Source: Cymbomonas tetramitiformis (lineage: Eukaryota; Chlorophyta; Pyramimonadophyceae; Pyramimonadales; Pyramimonadaceae). From it: 14,860 nucleotides of DNA. Shown one piece after another: positions 1 through 8,547 of the stretch. The position numbers and the translations under genes are program-made. The DNA is taken from contig LGRX02012507.1 in the NCBI GenBank assembly GCA_001247695.2, positions 1-14,860 of the forward strand, read 5' to 3'. The notes beneath the pieces were generated by a model. The model saw nothing but the letters and a program-made list of their open reading frames with translations. It was not told the DNA's origin and did not search any database. How positions within the stretch are numbered: position 1 is the first letter of the stretch; each line of letters begins with the position of its first letter.

Positions 1-178
1 GGTCGTCCTGAAATCTTCAGGAGTGGTGTTCCACTGTCACGTGGAATTCTCGGCCACTGTCACGCGGCTTTCTGTTGGGACCACTGTCACGCGGTCGTCC
101 TGAAATCTTCAGGAGTGGTGTTCCACTGTCACGTGGAATTCTTGGCCACTGTCACGCGGCTGTCTGTTCTGTTTAGGG
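1..178. repeat. 92-bp tandem repeat with CCACTGTCACG motif
   Basis: A unit starting GGTCGTCCTGAAATCTTCAG occurs at 1 and again at 93, so the period is 92 bp. The second copy is nearly identical until about 165 and then diverges; the first may continue to the left of the window. Inside the units a 14-bp motif CCACTGTCACG(T/C)GG occurs five times (31-44, 54-67, 81-94, 123-136, 146-159). Each unit also has a short hairpin, CCTGAA-ATC-TTCAGG (7-21 in the first copy). No coding signal is convincing. Confidence 0.85.
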
Positions 179-189
179 GGGGAAAAGGC

Positions 190-1300
190 GGTGTGCGCAT
201 CTCGGGTGAAACACGTGTTTCAGGCAACAAGCGCAATGCAGCAAATCGAGCATCTCAGGCGATGCGCACATTTTGCGCGAAGTGCGCCTTTCGGGCGAAC
301 ACGCCTTTCAGGCGACACGCGCCATCCTGGTGATGCGCGCCATTCTGGTGATGTGCGCCGTCTGGGCGAAACGCGCCTTTCAGCCGGTGTGCGTCGTTCA
401 GGCGGTGCGCGCCATTCAGGCGAGTCGAGCGTTTCGGGTGATACACGTGTTTCAGGCGCCAGGCGCATTGCAGCGAAGCGAGCATTTCAGGCGACGCGCC
501 AATTTCGTGCGACGTGCGCCTTTCGGGCGATCATGCCTTTCAGGCGACACGCGCCATCCTGGTGATGCGCGCCATTCTGATGATGTGCGCCGTCTGGGCG
601 AAACGCGCCTTTCAGCCGGTGTGCGTCGTTCAGGCGAGTCGAGCGTTTCGGGCGATACACGTGTTTCAGGCGCCAGGCGCATTGCAGCGAATCGAGCATT
701 TCAGGCGATGCGCACATTTCGCGCGAAGCGCTCCTTTCAGGCGAGCATGCCTTTCAGGCGACACGCGCCATCCTGGTGATGCGCGCCATCCGAGCGAAAC
801 GCGCCTTTCAGATGGTGTGTGCCTTTCAGGCGATGCGCGCCATTCAGGCGAATCGAGCGTTTCAGGCGATGAACGTGTTTCAGGCGCCAGGCGCATTGCA
901 GCGAATCAAGCATTTCAGGCGACGCGCCAATTTCGTGCGAAGTGCGCCTTTCGGGCGAACATGCCTTTCAGGCGACACGCGCCATCCTGGTGATGCGCGC
1001 CATTCCGGTGATGTGCGCCGTCTGGGCGAATCGCGCCTTTCAGCCGGTGTGCGTCGTTCAGGCGGTGCGCGCCATTCAGGCGAGTCGAGCGTTTCGGGTG
1101 AGGCGCGAACTTTGCAGCGAAACGAGCATTTCAGGCGATACAAGCGTTTCATCGATATGCGCATTTCAGGCAAACGTGCATTTCAGGGCGAACGCGCTTT
1201 TCAGGGCGGAACCCGCATTTCAGGGCAAACAGGGCGGAACGCGCCTTTCATGGCGGAACGCGCCTTTCAGGGCAGAACGCGCCTTTGTCAGGCCTTTCAT
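190..1300. repeat. 18-bp minisatellite with 214-bp higher-order units
   Basis: The stretch is made of variants of an 18-bp unit close to CGCGCCTTTCAGGCGAAA, repeated without spacers. Subunits are grouped: the marker GCATTGCAGC recurs at 465, 679 and 893, exactly 214 bp apart, with related diverged copies near 233 and 1110. The array decays between about 1120 and 1300 into looser TTCAGGGCGGAACGCGCC copies. Because 18 is a multiple of three, long open frames appear in several frames on both strands; they encode low-complexity hexapeptide repeats and are a by-product of the period. Nothing suggests they are expressed. Confidence 0.9.
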
Positions 1301-1773
1301 GTGAGGGCAAGAGTCAGGAGTCAGGAGTCAGGGAAATGGAGACAGGGGGTATAAGAGTGAGTAGGGAAGAGCGCGCTTGCGGAGTCGGCGAGTCACTGCT
1401 GCCGGTGGGCTGCGAGCTTGAGGGTGACGTGCGTTTGTTGTGGGTTGATACCCACCAGTGAAGTTGGTTTCGTGGACCTGCACACCAAACCATACAGAGC
1501 CTCCCCCAACCCGAAAAAGCAAGGAAAGGAGCACAGCCGCTTTGGCCCGGAGGCATGGCTGGAAGGGCCGAAAGCAGGTGTCGCAGTTGGCATGGCACTG
1601 AAAGGTCGCAGAACTGCGCAAAGCTGGCGTCTCAGGCGCCATGGCTGCGAAGCACTGTACCCGTGCTGAAGAGTCAAAACAGAAGCACCCTCAACAAAAG
1701 TTGCTGACCCAATCTGCTACAAAGTTTGAAAACCAATGTCAGGCATGCACAAGCTGGCCTGAAGTGCACTGAG
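1301..1773. other. unassigned spacer
   Basis: Between the minisatellite and the retroelement I recognise no gene. A small tandem AGTCAGG x3 lies at 1312-1332. A plus-strand open frame of about 80 codons runs to 1669 with ordinary composition but no ATG start and no family resemblance, so it is not called. The right edge of this stretch is the empty-site flank of the LTR element. Confidence 0.5.
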
Positions 1774-1778
1774 CCTAT
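1774..1778. repeat. target-site duplication, left copy (CCTAT)
   Basis: CCTAT directly precedes the left LTR and is repeated directly after the right LTR at 5059-5063. The unoccupied site therefore read GCACTGAG-CCTAT-GGCTGCC. A 5-bp duplication is usual for Ty1/copia and many Ty3 elements. Confidence 0.95.
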
Positions 1779-1974
1779 TGTGGGATATATAGTGCCGACT
1801 ATATATTGAGGTGCTGATAACTCAGAATGCTTACACTTAAGATAACATAAGAAGTGAAGTTAGATTGAGTGTTGCTCGGCTTAAGCCCGAAACCCTGAAC
1901 CTGTGTCAGCCGTACTGTACGGAGTACTAGTACAGACAGAGGACTGTGACACACACGGGGTGTCACATCCAGCA
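1779..1974 (-). repeat. 3' LTR (left copy)
   Basis: 196 bp, TG...CA, identical to the right copy except for T at 1906 against A at 4990. It contains three inverted repeats: ATATATAGT/ACTATATAT separated by GCCG (1785-1806), the 10-bp palindrome GTACTAGTAC (1924-1933), and TGTGACAC/GTGTCACA (1945-1952 and 1960-1967). The TATATA stretch lies near the element-sense 3' end of the LTR. Confidence 0.95.
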
Positions 1975-1987
1975 CACCACCCTGTAC
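1975..1987 (-). promoter_or_regulatory. candidate polypurine tract
   Basis: Directly inside the 3' LTR, the element-sense sequence reads ACAGGGTGGTG before the LTR TG. It is purine-rich but broken by two T residues, so it is a weak match to the plus-strand priming site expected at this position. Confidence 0.4.
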
Positions 1988-2188
1988 TATTACGGAGGAA
2001 GAGTTAGGGTGGAACAGGCAGTGTTAGGTGAAACAAAACACACCATCTCAAGCGGTGGAAACAGATTGCTAGTGGGGGCCTGTGCTCTTGGCCAGGGCGG
2101 TCCCAAATCTCTAGCTAGCACTACACACTGAAGGCTACTGTGCCCGTGATACGGATCTAGCGGTGCTACTAGGCTTTTGACAGTAACT

Positions 2189-4468
2189 CTAGCCACCTTT
2201 AAAGTGGTCCACAGAGCAGAGTTCACAAAGATTGAAGTTGTTGTAGTTCTCAAATTGAAAGTTCAGATTGTAGATGTCGAAGCCGTCAGAGCCCAGACCG
2301 AAGATGTTGTAGAAGTCAGTTGGTCCAGTGTCCAGAAGGTCGGAGTCAGTGAAGTAGTCCACTGTGCCATTTTGATAATCAGAGCAGCCACCGCACACCA
2401 CCGACCGTGGAATAATCTCCACATCACAAAGTGCCGTGGCGGCGACGGTGTCGATCATGGCGATGCTCACACACAGAAACAAAGCGGGGATAGCTGCTGC
2501 TGTGAGGAATGCTCCGATTGAAGGTGTCCGTACACCACCAACCCGTGGAGCGGGTGGTGGTACGGCATCATGCAAGTCCCCGTCGTCAGACTCCGTGTCA
2601 GCCACGCTGGCCGAATCATGCGTGGAAGAAATGTACGGAGGCAGGGGTTTGAAGGATTGAAGTGAGACCTGCGGCTCGGGCTCGAAGAAGCCCAATTTTA
2701 CAGACATGTTGTCCATAAAGGACTGCTCGAAGGGCGCCTCACCGTCAGCGAACTGCTTCGGGTAAATTCCCGCGTCCCCCTCGGCCTCGATCGCCACTTC
2801 CGGCTCATGCTCCACGACGGCATCGTCAATCACGGAGGGCGCGGCCGAACCGAAGTGCACCATCGGAAAGTGCTGAGTTCCGGACTCAGCACCACCAGCC
2901 ACCTGCTTGAGCTCTCGGAGAGCGGTGCGTGCTTCATGCACGCGGGTAGCAAGGAGTGAGGGTTGGGTGGGCGTCAATCCCGCGTACTGTGCTCGGAGCC
3001 CCACGTCAATGTCCTCGGAGAACGTGAAGGGCTCCTCGTCCTGCCGAACCAAGGGATGATCATGCTGTGCACACAGTCGAGCAAAGGCGGTGTCGTCCTC
3101 AGTGTCGAACGCGGTCTGGAAGGCGGACACGAGGCCGTCGGCGTCGTCGGCTTGCTCAATCACGCACTCGTCGCACTTGATGTCGGCGGTGGGGCAATTC
3201 GCGGAGTCATGCCAAAACCCCGGAGGGCAACGGACACACTCCGGAACGAAGGCTTTGGAGAGGACGTGGAAGGAGACGGAGTGCATGCCGTAGTTCTTCT
3301 TGTCGCCGTTGTGGCGTCGAACGCCTTGCGGCCAATTCCCGTCCTTGGGAAGGGGCGAAGCGGCGAAGCGGTGCTTGAGATCACGCCTTCGGCCGTGAAA
3401 CTTCCCATCCACCCGACGGTTCTGGCGGTCACGCCAGGAGGAGGGCGGAAAGTGCACACCTGGCTTGCCCGTAGGCTTGCCCGTAGCCGGAGCCGGCCAC
3501 CTAGTCGTCGGCTCGTCGTTCGCATCCTCGTCGGAGAGCGTTGCAAGAACCTTGTTGGCGGCGTCGATGTGGAACTGAAACTCTTTGATGAGGGCCTTCA
3601 CGTCAACGTCGGACGGCAGGCCAGAGTACAGGATGTTCTTGTCCATGAGGGGCACGTGCTTCCGCTTGCCGGCGTTGGCGTCCCAAATCTCGAGGACGTG
3701 GGCGTAGATGTCCTCAAGGTCCACCTTGGCCAACTCAACGTCGAGTCGAAGCGGTGTGATGACCTTGTCGTAGAATTCGGTGTCGAGCGAAGCCAGAAGC
3801 TGCTTCTTCGCCATCATCTCGTCGAGAGGTCCAGAAGGTCCGTTGCCAATAGCCGTAAGGCAGGCGTCAAAGTCCTGGATGAGTGGATCGGGGTCCTTCT
3901 CGGAGTTGAAGAAGATAGAGCAAAGCTCCTCGTAGTGCCCAAGAGGTCGGACCACGCGAGGGATCAACCTCTTGGTGACCTCGAGGAGGGCACGCTTGCC
4001 ATCCTGAGGCGAAGCCCGTCCCGAGGCATCAACCCAACGCCGCGCGGGCGAATTAGGAGAAGTCAACGATGTCAAAGTCGAGAAGAGAATAGCGTTGAAG
4101 ATGGCGTTGACCTCCTTTGTCGCGTCCGCCAGATCAAAAAGAGCGGCGTTGGTGGGGTCCTTCTGCTCGAACGCGCGCTGCAAGGACTTCACAATGGACG
4201 TCCAGAGCGTGTTGCGGTTCGACTCATCGCCTCGGAAGGTCTCGTCCTTGGAGCCCAAGGCGTCGCGAGAGATCCTTTTGATGATGTCTACGTCCCAAGT
4301 GGAATTTTGGACGGCCGTAGCACGAGTCCGGTCCGCAGCCGTGAGGGTAACACCGGGAGAATCCGGCGTCGGCCTATAACGAGAGCCGACGTCGCGTGAA
4401 AAAATCGTGTCTAGTCTAATGCGGTTGTTGGCCCCCAAGGGAGGCGTGACGTGAGAACTAACGCTCAT
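2189..4468 (-). CDS. Gag-like polyprotein of the LTR element
   Basis: An uninterrupted frame of 759 codons ending in TAG. The start is set at the ATG at 4468 (protein MSVSSHV), which has A at -3; the frame stays open upstream to about 4630 but without an ATG. Residues about 1-350 form an acidic, helix-rich region like the capsid part of a retrotransposon Gag. A basic stretch follows at about 345-385. A variant zinc knuckle CX2CX5HX4C lies at C411, C414, H420, C425, with another CX2C at 432-435. The usual knuckle spacing is CX2CX4HX4C. The tail is unusual for a Gag: an acidic linker, a hydrophobic segment at about 651-680 long enough to cross a membrane, and an Asn/Tyr/Phe-rich end containing LLDTGPTD (D713), which resembles the active site of a retroviral-type protease but lacks space for the whole domain. 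Gag would assemble the particle that packages element RNA. I assign the role from position inside the LTRs and the knuckle, not from a recognised family. Confidence 0.8.
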   Translation of the reverse strand: MSVSSHVTPPLGANNRIRLDTIFSRDVGSRYRPTPDSPGVTLTAADRTRATAVQNSTWDVDIIKRISRDALGSKDETFRGDESNRNTLWTSIVKSLQRAFEQKDPTNAALFDLADATKEVNAIFNAILFSTLTSLTSPNSPARRWVDASGRASPQDGKRALLEVTKRLIPRVVRPLGHYEELCSIFFNSEKDPDPLIQDFDACLTAIGNGPSGPLDEMMAKKQLLASLDTEFYDKVITPLRLDVELAKVDLEDIYAHVLEIWDANAGKRKHVPLMDKNILYSGLPSDVDVKALIKEFQFHIDAANKVLATLSDEDANDEPTTRWPAPATGKPTGKPGVHFPPSSWRDRQNRRVDGKFHGRRRDLKHRFAASPLPKDGNWPQGVRRHNGDKKNYGMHSVSFHVLSKAFVPECVRCPPGFWHDSANCPTADIKCDECVIEQADDADGLVSAFQTAFDTEDDTAFARLCAQHDHPLVRQDEEPFTFSEDIDVGLRAQYAGLTPTQPSLLATRVHEARTALRELKQVAGGAESGTQHFPMVHFGSAAPSVIDDAVVEHEPEVAIEAEGDAGIYPKQFADGEAPFEQSFMDNMSVKLGFFEPEPQVSLQSFKPLPPYISSTHDSASVADTESDDGDLHDAVPPPAPRVGGVRTPSIGAFLTAAAIPALFLCVSIAMIDTVAATALCDVEIIPRSVVCGGCSDYQNGTVDYFTDSDLLDTGPTDFYNIFGLGSDGFDIYNLNFQFENYNNFNLCELCSVDHFKGG

Positions 4469-4842
4469 GTTGAGAATCCAATAGGTGGGAGCGTTGGGGT
4501 AGAGGGCCGATGTCGGAGAATACAGAAAAGCGATGGTCGAGAGCCGTAAGATGCAGTGCCGGAACGGATAAATAAGGAAGCCGTAACTGTGAAATTGCAA
4601 GATCGGAACGCGGAGGCCAAGGAATCCCACGACAAAAATTGATCAAGTTTCAGTCGAGTAAAATCCAACGCGGACAATACAAATTAATCCCAGGTAGGCG
4701 AACGCTGCAGCGATACCAAACTCAATCCGCCCGTAAACTAGCCCTCGACCGCAACTGCGAAAATCACGACATCAAATTTGGGCCCCCAACGCCCCACCAA
4801 GCGGAGTGGCTTAGCCACTCATGTAATCAAAAGTAGTGGAAG

Positions 4843-4862
4843 GTGCCTGGCGCACCATAACC
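4843..4862 (-). promoter_or_regulatory. primer-binding site, candidate initiator tRNA-Met (half-tRNA type)
   Basis: In element sense the first bases after the 5' LTR are GGTTATGG, complementary to CCATAACC, the anticodon loop and flanking stem of eukaryotic initiator tRNA-Met (anticodon CAU). Drosophila copia and Ty5 use this internal half-tRNA primer. The match is eight bases; the following bases do not follow the usual animal or plant tRNA. An alternative reading starts the site five bases inside, at TGGTGCGCC, which would pair with a tRNA ending GGCGCACCA. Confidence 0.6.
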
Positions 4863-5058
4863 TGTGGGATATATAGTGCCGACTATATATTGAGGTGCTG
4901 ATAACTCAGAATGCTTACACTTAAGATAACATAAGAAGTGAAGTTAGATTGAGTGTTGCTCGGCTTAAGCCCGAAACCCTGAACCTGTGACAGCCGTACT
5001 GTACGGAGTACTAGTACAGACAGAGGACTGTGACACACACGGGGTGTCACATCCAGCA
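4863..5058 (-). repeat. 5' LTR (right copy)
   Basis: 196 bp, starts TGTGGGATATAT and ends CATCCAGCA on the plus strand. It differs from the left copy at a single base (4990). As the upstream LTR in element sense it should hold the promoter for the gag transcript. The same three inverted repeats are present (first one at 4869-4890). Confidence 0.95.
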
Positions 5059-5063
5059 CCTAT
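5059..5063. repeat. target-site duplication, right copy (CCTAT)
   Basis: Exact repeat of 1774-1778, directly after the CA end of the right LTR. Confidence 0.95.
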
Positions 5064-5243
5064 GGCTGCCGTGTCACTCCGCGTGCGAGCCTGGTGCCAT
5101 CACATAGGAGTTCACACACAAGTGACAACAAAGGGAGATCCGAGGAATATTTCAAAACCAACGAAAAGGTTCGGCACCCTGTTAGGTGATACCGTTCCAG
5201 CAGAACAAAACAACACTTTGCAATTGGGCATTCACTCCAGGCC

Positions 5244-5950
5244 CGAGCTGGCGCGTCGCCAACCATGAATTCCCACAACCTGTCATACAGGCTCGTCGGG
5301 GAATTCACCGCTGCCAACGCCCACAAGGGTCGAATTCACAAATACAAACACAATGAAAACTGAAGGAAAAAAACATCCGGCTGCAATGCTGTCGAAAGGT
5401 TGCAGTCGGGTGTTTGGACTCGAGCTGGCGCGCCGTACAGTAAACACTCGATTTTAAGAAAACAGGAATTTTCGGTCAGCCTAGCAAATTTCTTATTTAT
5501 ATAGAGATCTTAAATATGGAGTGTTATGTGTTAAATATTGTGAAGAAATCAAAAAAGCTGGCTACTTTCTTATTGGCGGGTTTTCTTATTACTGAGTGAT
5601 TACTGTAAGCCGTGAATTCCCACAACCTGTCACACAGGTCCGTTCGGGGAATTCAACGTTGCCACAGCCTGCGCGGGTCGAATTCACAAAGGTTAACATC
5701 ATACAAACTGAGGGAAAAACATGGGTGCGGCTACAACCTCGTCAAACAGCAAAAGTCACGTGTCACGGCTCGAGTTGGCGCGGCTACGGTTGTGCATTCC
5801 CAAACGCCGGTCATATATGCCGGTTTGAGCATATTCGGCACGCAAGCCCTGCGAGGTTCGAATTCGCATAGCAAATGGTACAAAATATGGCACAAAAAGG
5901 CCGGGCGCATCGCGCACACGCGTGAGTACCGCTGAGAGTGCCTGAGACGG
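5244..5950. repeat. degraded tandem repeat of about 175 bp
   Basis: The motif CGAG(C/T)TGGCGCG occurs at 5244, 5421 and 5771. Between these, two segments align well: 5266-5342 and 5613-5690 both read TGAATTCCCACAACCTGTCA, then GGGGAATTCA, then GGGTCGAATTCACAAA, with similarity fading on to the next CGAG motif. A third, older copy follows 5771 (GCATTCCCA, GGTCATA, GCCC, TTCGAATTC in the same order). The unit 5421-5590 is AT-rich and no longer alignable by eye. No coding potential is evident. Confidence 0.7.
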
Positions 5951-7120
5951 TTCGCCGTCGCGGGTGTGAATTTATGACAAACGCAGCTTCGGGCTATCTC
6001 GCCGCTGGGCGCTCAAAGGGAAAAATGCCCCTCTGTGGGAATTCGCGATCGTGTTGTGAATTCGTGAACGTTTTCGGACAGCAGAGGATCTCCAGCGCTG
6101 TGGAACTGCGACATGCGTTTCTACTGCTATGCCACGTAAAACATGCCAGGCGGCAACGCGCTTCAGCCGTGCCGGCTCGTAGATTCGCAAAACGGGCACG
6201 GGACTAACTTGTACTCGCAGACTGTAGATTCAGGCTCAGGTAAAAGCATGCAACGCAGAAAGGCAAGCGAGCAACACGGGGGCAATTCACAGATAAAACA
6301 AGTGCAACGGCACGACTTCGCACATACGTCAGAGTGGCGTGCCGGCACTCTGGGGATCCGAACCAGACTCTTACAAACTGCTAGTGACGAAGCTCTCATG
6401 TGGATTCGAAGCATATGTATGTATATATCACATTTAATACTAGGCCACAAGAGGCAAATATCACTGTCCCGCAGAATGGTTTTGAAAGGTTCGGATCTCA
6501 CTTTTCGAAAGCAGAGCTAGCTAAATACTCAAGCGAGCATAGTGAAAGTCCGTGAATGCCATTGTCGTTTCGGATGCCCTGTGACCATTGGTTCCCAGTG
6601 ACAGCGGCGTTTGGTGTCAACGCGCGCTTGCGTTTGCCCTGTCATGCATTGCCGAGACGTCATGTGTGGTCGTGTCGTGATGTCACTTCGCGTGATGTCG
6701 TGCTTGACGCTCTGCGGTGCTCTCGGACCGGCACGGGCTGGTCGCGGCGACGTCGATGTAGCGCCTGGTGAGGCGTTGTGCATGATTCAAACTGGGAGGG
6801 AGATCTGAGCTGGAGGGTGAACGTGATATGCTCCGGGCGCTCGAGCGGACAATGAACTGGGGTAGGACCGTGACTGAAGGGGGGAATGACAATTACTGAA
6901 AAAAGGGGGTCATGGTTGGGGCGTTTGCTGTCGGCTGAGACGGGCGCGATGGGGGCAAATGCGGTGGGGTCTGACATGGGCTGCGGTAGCGTGACTAAAT
7001 ATGGGGGGTGTGACAGGCCTTTCAGGGGTGCCCGAGGGACCCCTTCTAAGCGTGTTCATAGTTGTGACAAATTCACTTCACAGCAATAAACAGGCGCGCA
7101 AAAGTGTACCCCGAATTCAT

Positions 7121-7136
7121 GCGTGCGTGCGTGCGT
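7121..7136. repeat. (GCGT)4 microsatellite
   Basis: Four perfect tandem GCGT units directly after a CGAATTCAT. Too short to matter beyond being a polymorphic marker. Confidence 0.9.
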
Positions 7137-7740
7137 TTGCGGTATGTGTGCGTGCCGCAGCTCAGCCTTAACTTCACTCACTAACGCTGCTGCTGCTTTC
7201 TTCTCCGTGTTCGCACGAAGACATCGTCTTCGTCGTTTACGACCACTTTTCTTTACCAAGTTCCCGAGGGAATTCTCAGGTGAGGCGCGATAGTTCGCAC
7301 TCCCGTGAATTCCCACCCTGAGAGTGTTGAGAAGGTGCACGGCGACGCCGAGACGGCCAGCAGCTTTCCGTTTTAAACAACCCGAATTCAGCACAAGCTT
7401 GGAAAGTCGGCACGCTCGGCTAAGCTCGGCTACTTCAGACGACGTCCCAACTCAACACCTCTGACGACTTTTCAGACTCCAGAGAGACGACTGCTCCTCT
7501 TTCCGGACCCCGTTTTGCCGTTTTCAAGTGTGCATTCACGCGCTTTCTGGCTGTATGACTGCCGAGTGGATTCACCACACTCTACCTCTGCCCGGACACC
7601 ATGAATTCTCAGACATAGTCCAACTGTATGCTTTCGCTGTCGTGGCCTGAGCCGACCCCCGTGAATTCAGTGCCGACCGCTGCCGCCTGCTTTGGGCATT
7701 CCCACTCGGGCTGGTTGGCCCAGCTCGGTGGCTGAATTCA

Positions 7741-8406
7741 ACCTTTTCAGCCAGCCCGAGCGAGCTGTGAATTTAGTCTCTGCTGGCCGCTGGACCTTGG
7801 CCTCCTTTTTGAAGTCGAGCCCAGCAGTCCGCTCGGCCTTCGTTGCGTAGTTCTTGAGCCTGAGTTGCCCCTTTTCGCCTTCCCCCTTTGAGGACTCCCC
7901 ACTGACCGGGCACCTTTTCGTCAGGTTGCCCGTCAGAGCCTTTGGGGATGCACATACAGCCCCGTGCACGTTCGAAATTCCCAGAATAGGGCCTTTTCCA
8001 TGATTCTGCAGATAACTCTGAACCTTTCACATTCCGTGATATAGCCAAAATTTTTCCCCCGTAAACAGCCCGCACGCCCAAACTCCGCCAACCCTCACAC
8101 CCGAGACCTCGGCAGCCTGGCCACCCTGACACCCGCCACGACGCAGCGCTGTTCATAATCGCGACACATATTGGAAAACAGAGAGGATTGCTAGACATTA
8201 TATGAAAGTGTGGCAAGTCTTGGGAATGTCATCCTCAAGGAAGATAGAGAAAGTCTCGACGAAAGAACACATGCAGCTGAATGCGGCACAATCATTCGTG
8301 CGGGTATTTGTATGAGTAATTTGATTATTAATTCTGTTGGCTCGAGTTTGAGAGTTGGGGTGGAAAGGCGTCAAGAGGCGGGGGTTGTGAGTGTTGGCGG
8401 AGAGGC
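7741..8406. other. unassigned spacer
   Basis: No recognised gene. The left edge has nested inverted repeats, CTCGGGCTGG (7705-7714) with CCAGCCCGAG (7751-7760), enclosing GGCTGAA/TTCAGCC. Minus-strand frames of 100-147 codons lie at 7667-8216; the K/E/R-rich one at 7667-7969 has no ATG start and resembles nothing I know. If any part is an exon, it would need transcript evidence. Confidence 0.45.
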
Positions 8407-8547
8407 GACGCTGGAGTGGTACGTTGTTGCTTCGCCTTACTTTCCGCTCTTTTTCTCGCCATTCCTACCCAACGGGAGCGGATCGGACAAGGTGACTGAG
8501 CGGTCATCCGATTTACGGGGAATCCGCAGGATCAACAGTATCACTGT
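8407..8547. repeat. 141-bp direct repeat, copy 1
   Basis: Aligns without gaps to 8839-8979 with seven mismatches (about 95% identity). Copy 1 ends inside a perfect inverted repeat, GATCAACAGT-ATC-ACTGTTGATC (8530-8552), followed closely by GTCATCA-G-TGATGAC (8568-8582). No open frame of note is shared by the copies. Confidence 0.92.

Larger units (their letters stand above)
1779..5058 (-). mobile_element. non-autonomous LTR retrotransposon with gag only (TR-GAG-like, probably Ty1/copia-related)
   Basis: A 3280-bp element read on the minus strand. It is bounded by two 196-bp direct LTRs starting TG and ending CA, flanked by a 5-bp target duplication CCTAT. From its 5' end it contains the 5' LTR (4863-5058), a primer-binding site abutting it (below 4862), a leader of 394 nt, one long Gag-like ORF (4468-2189), a 3' untranslated part of 214 nt with a weak purine-rich end, and the 3' LTR (1779-1974). 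No reverse transcriptase, RNase H or integrase is encoded and there is no room for one, so mobility would need proteins from a relative. The near-identical LTRs and the open frame indicate a recent insertion. The copia assignment rests on the 5-bp duplication and the half-tRNA primer site, so it is an inference. Confidence 0.93.
5064..7740. other. gene-poor region dense in GAATTC
   Basis: No gene is recognised here. GAATTC occurs at 5267, 5301, 5332, 5614, 5649, 5680, 5860, 6039, 6058, 7113, 7270, 7307, 7384, 7603, 7663 and 7734. Some come from the tandem repeat above, but those after 5950 are not in alignable copies, though 7305 shares GTGAATTCCCAC with 5612. Smaller items: an AT-rich patch at 5430-5590, a TATGTATGTATATAT tract near 6413, G-runs between 6870 and 7010, and a GCGT x4 microsatellite at 7121-7136. 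Open frames of 60-125 codons exist on both strands but lack homology, so none is called. Confidence 0.6.

Noticed and set aside
191..1354. Overlapping open frames of up to 192 codons on both strands at the left end
   Set aside because: They arise from an 18-bp repeat with few stops in any frame and encode only reshuffled hexapeptides.
2963..4399. Long plus-strand open frame of 478 codons antisense to gag
   Set aside because: It is the mirror of a GC-rich coding frame; the minus frame has the LTR context, zinc knuckle and plausible start, while this one shows no family feature.
6338..6380. tRNA-like GGGGATCCGAACC on the minus strand
   Set aside because: The T-loop lacks the conserved A58 pattern, and no matching acceptor or anticodon arms are found.
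7667..8216. Minus-strand frames of 100 and 147 codons upstream of PRPF4
   Set aside because: They have no ATG at the frame starts, no recognised domain, and two competing frames over the same DNA; composition alone is not enough.
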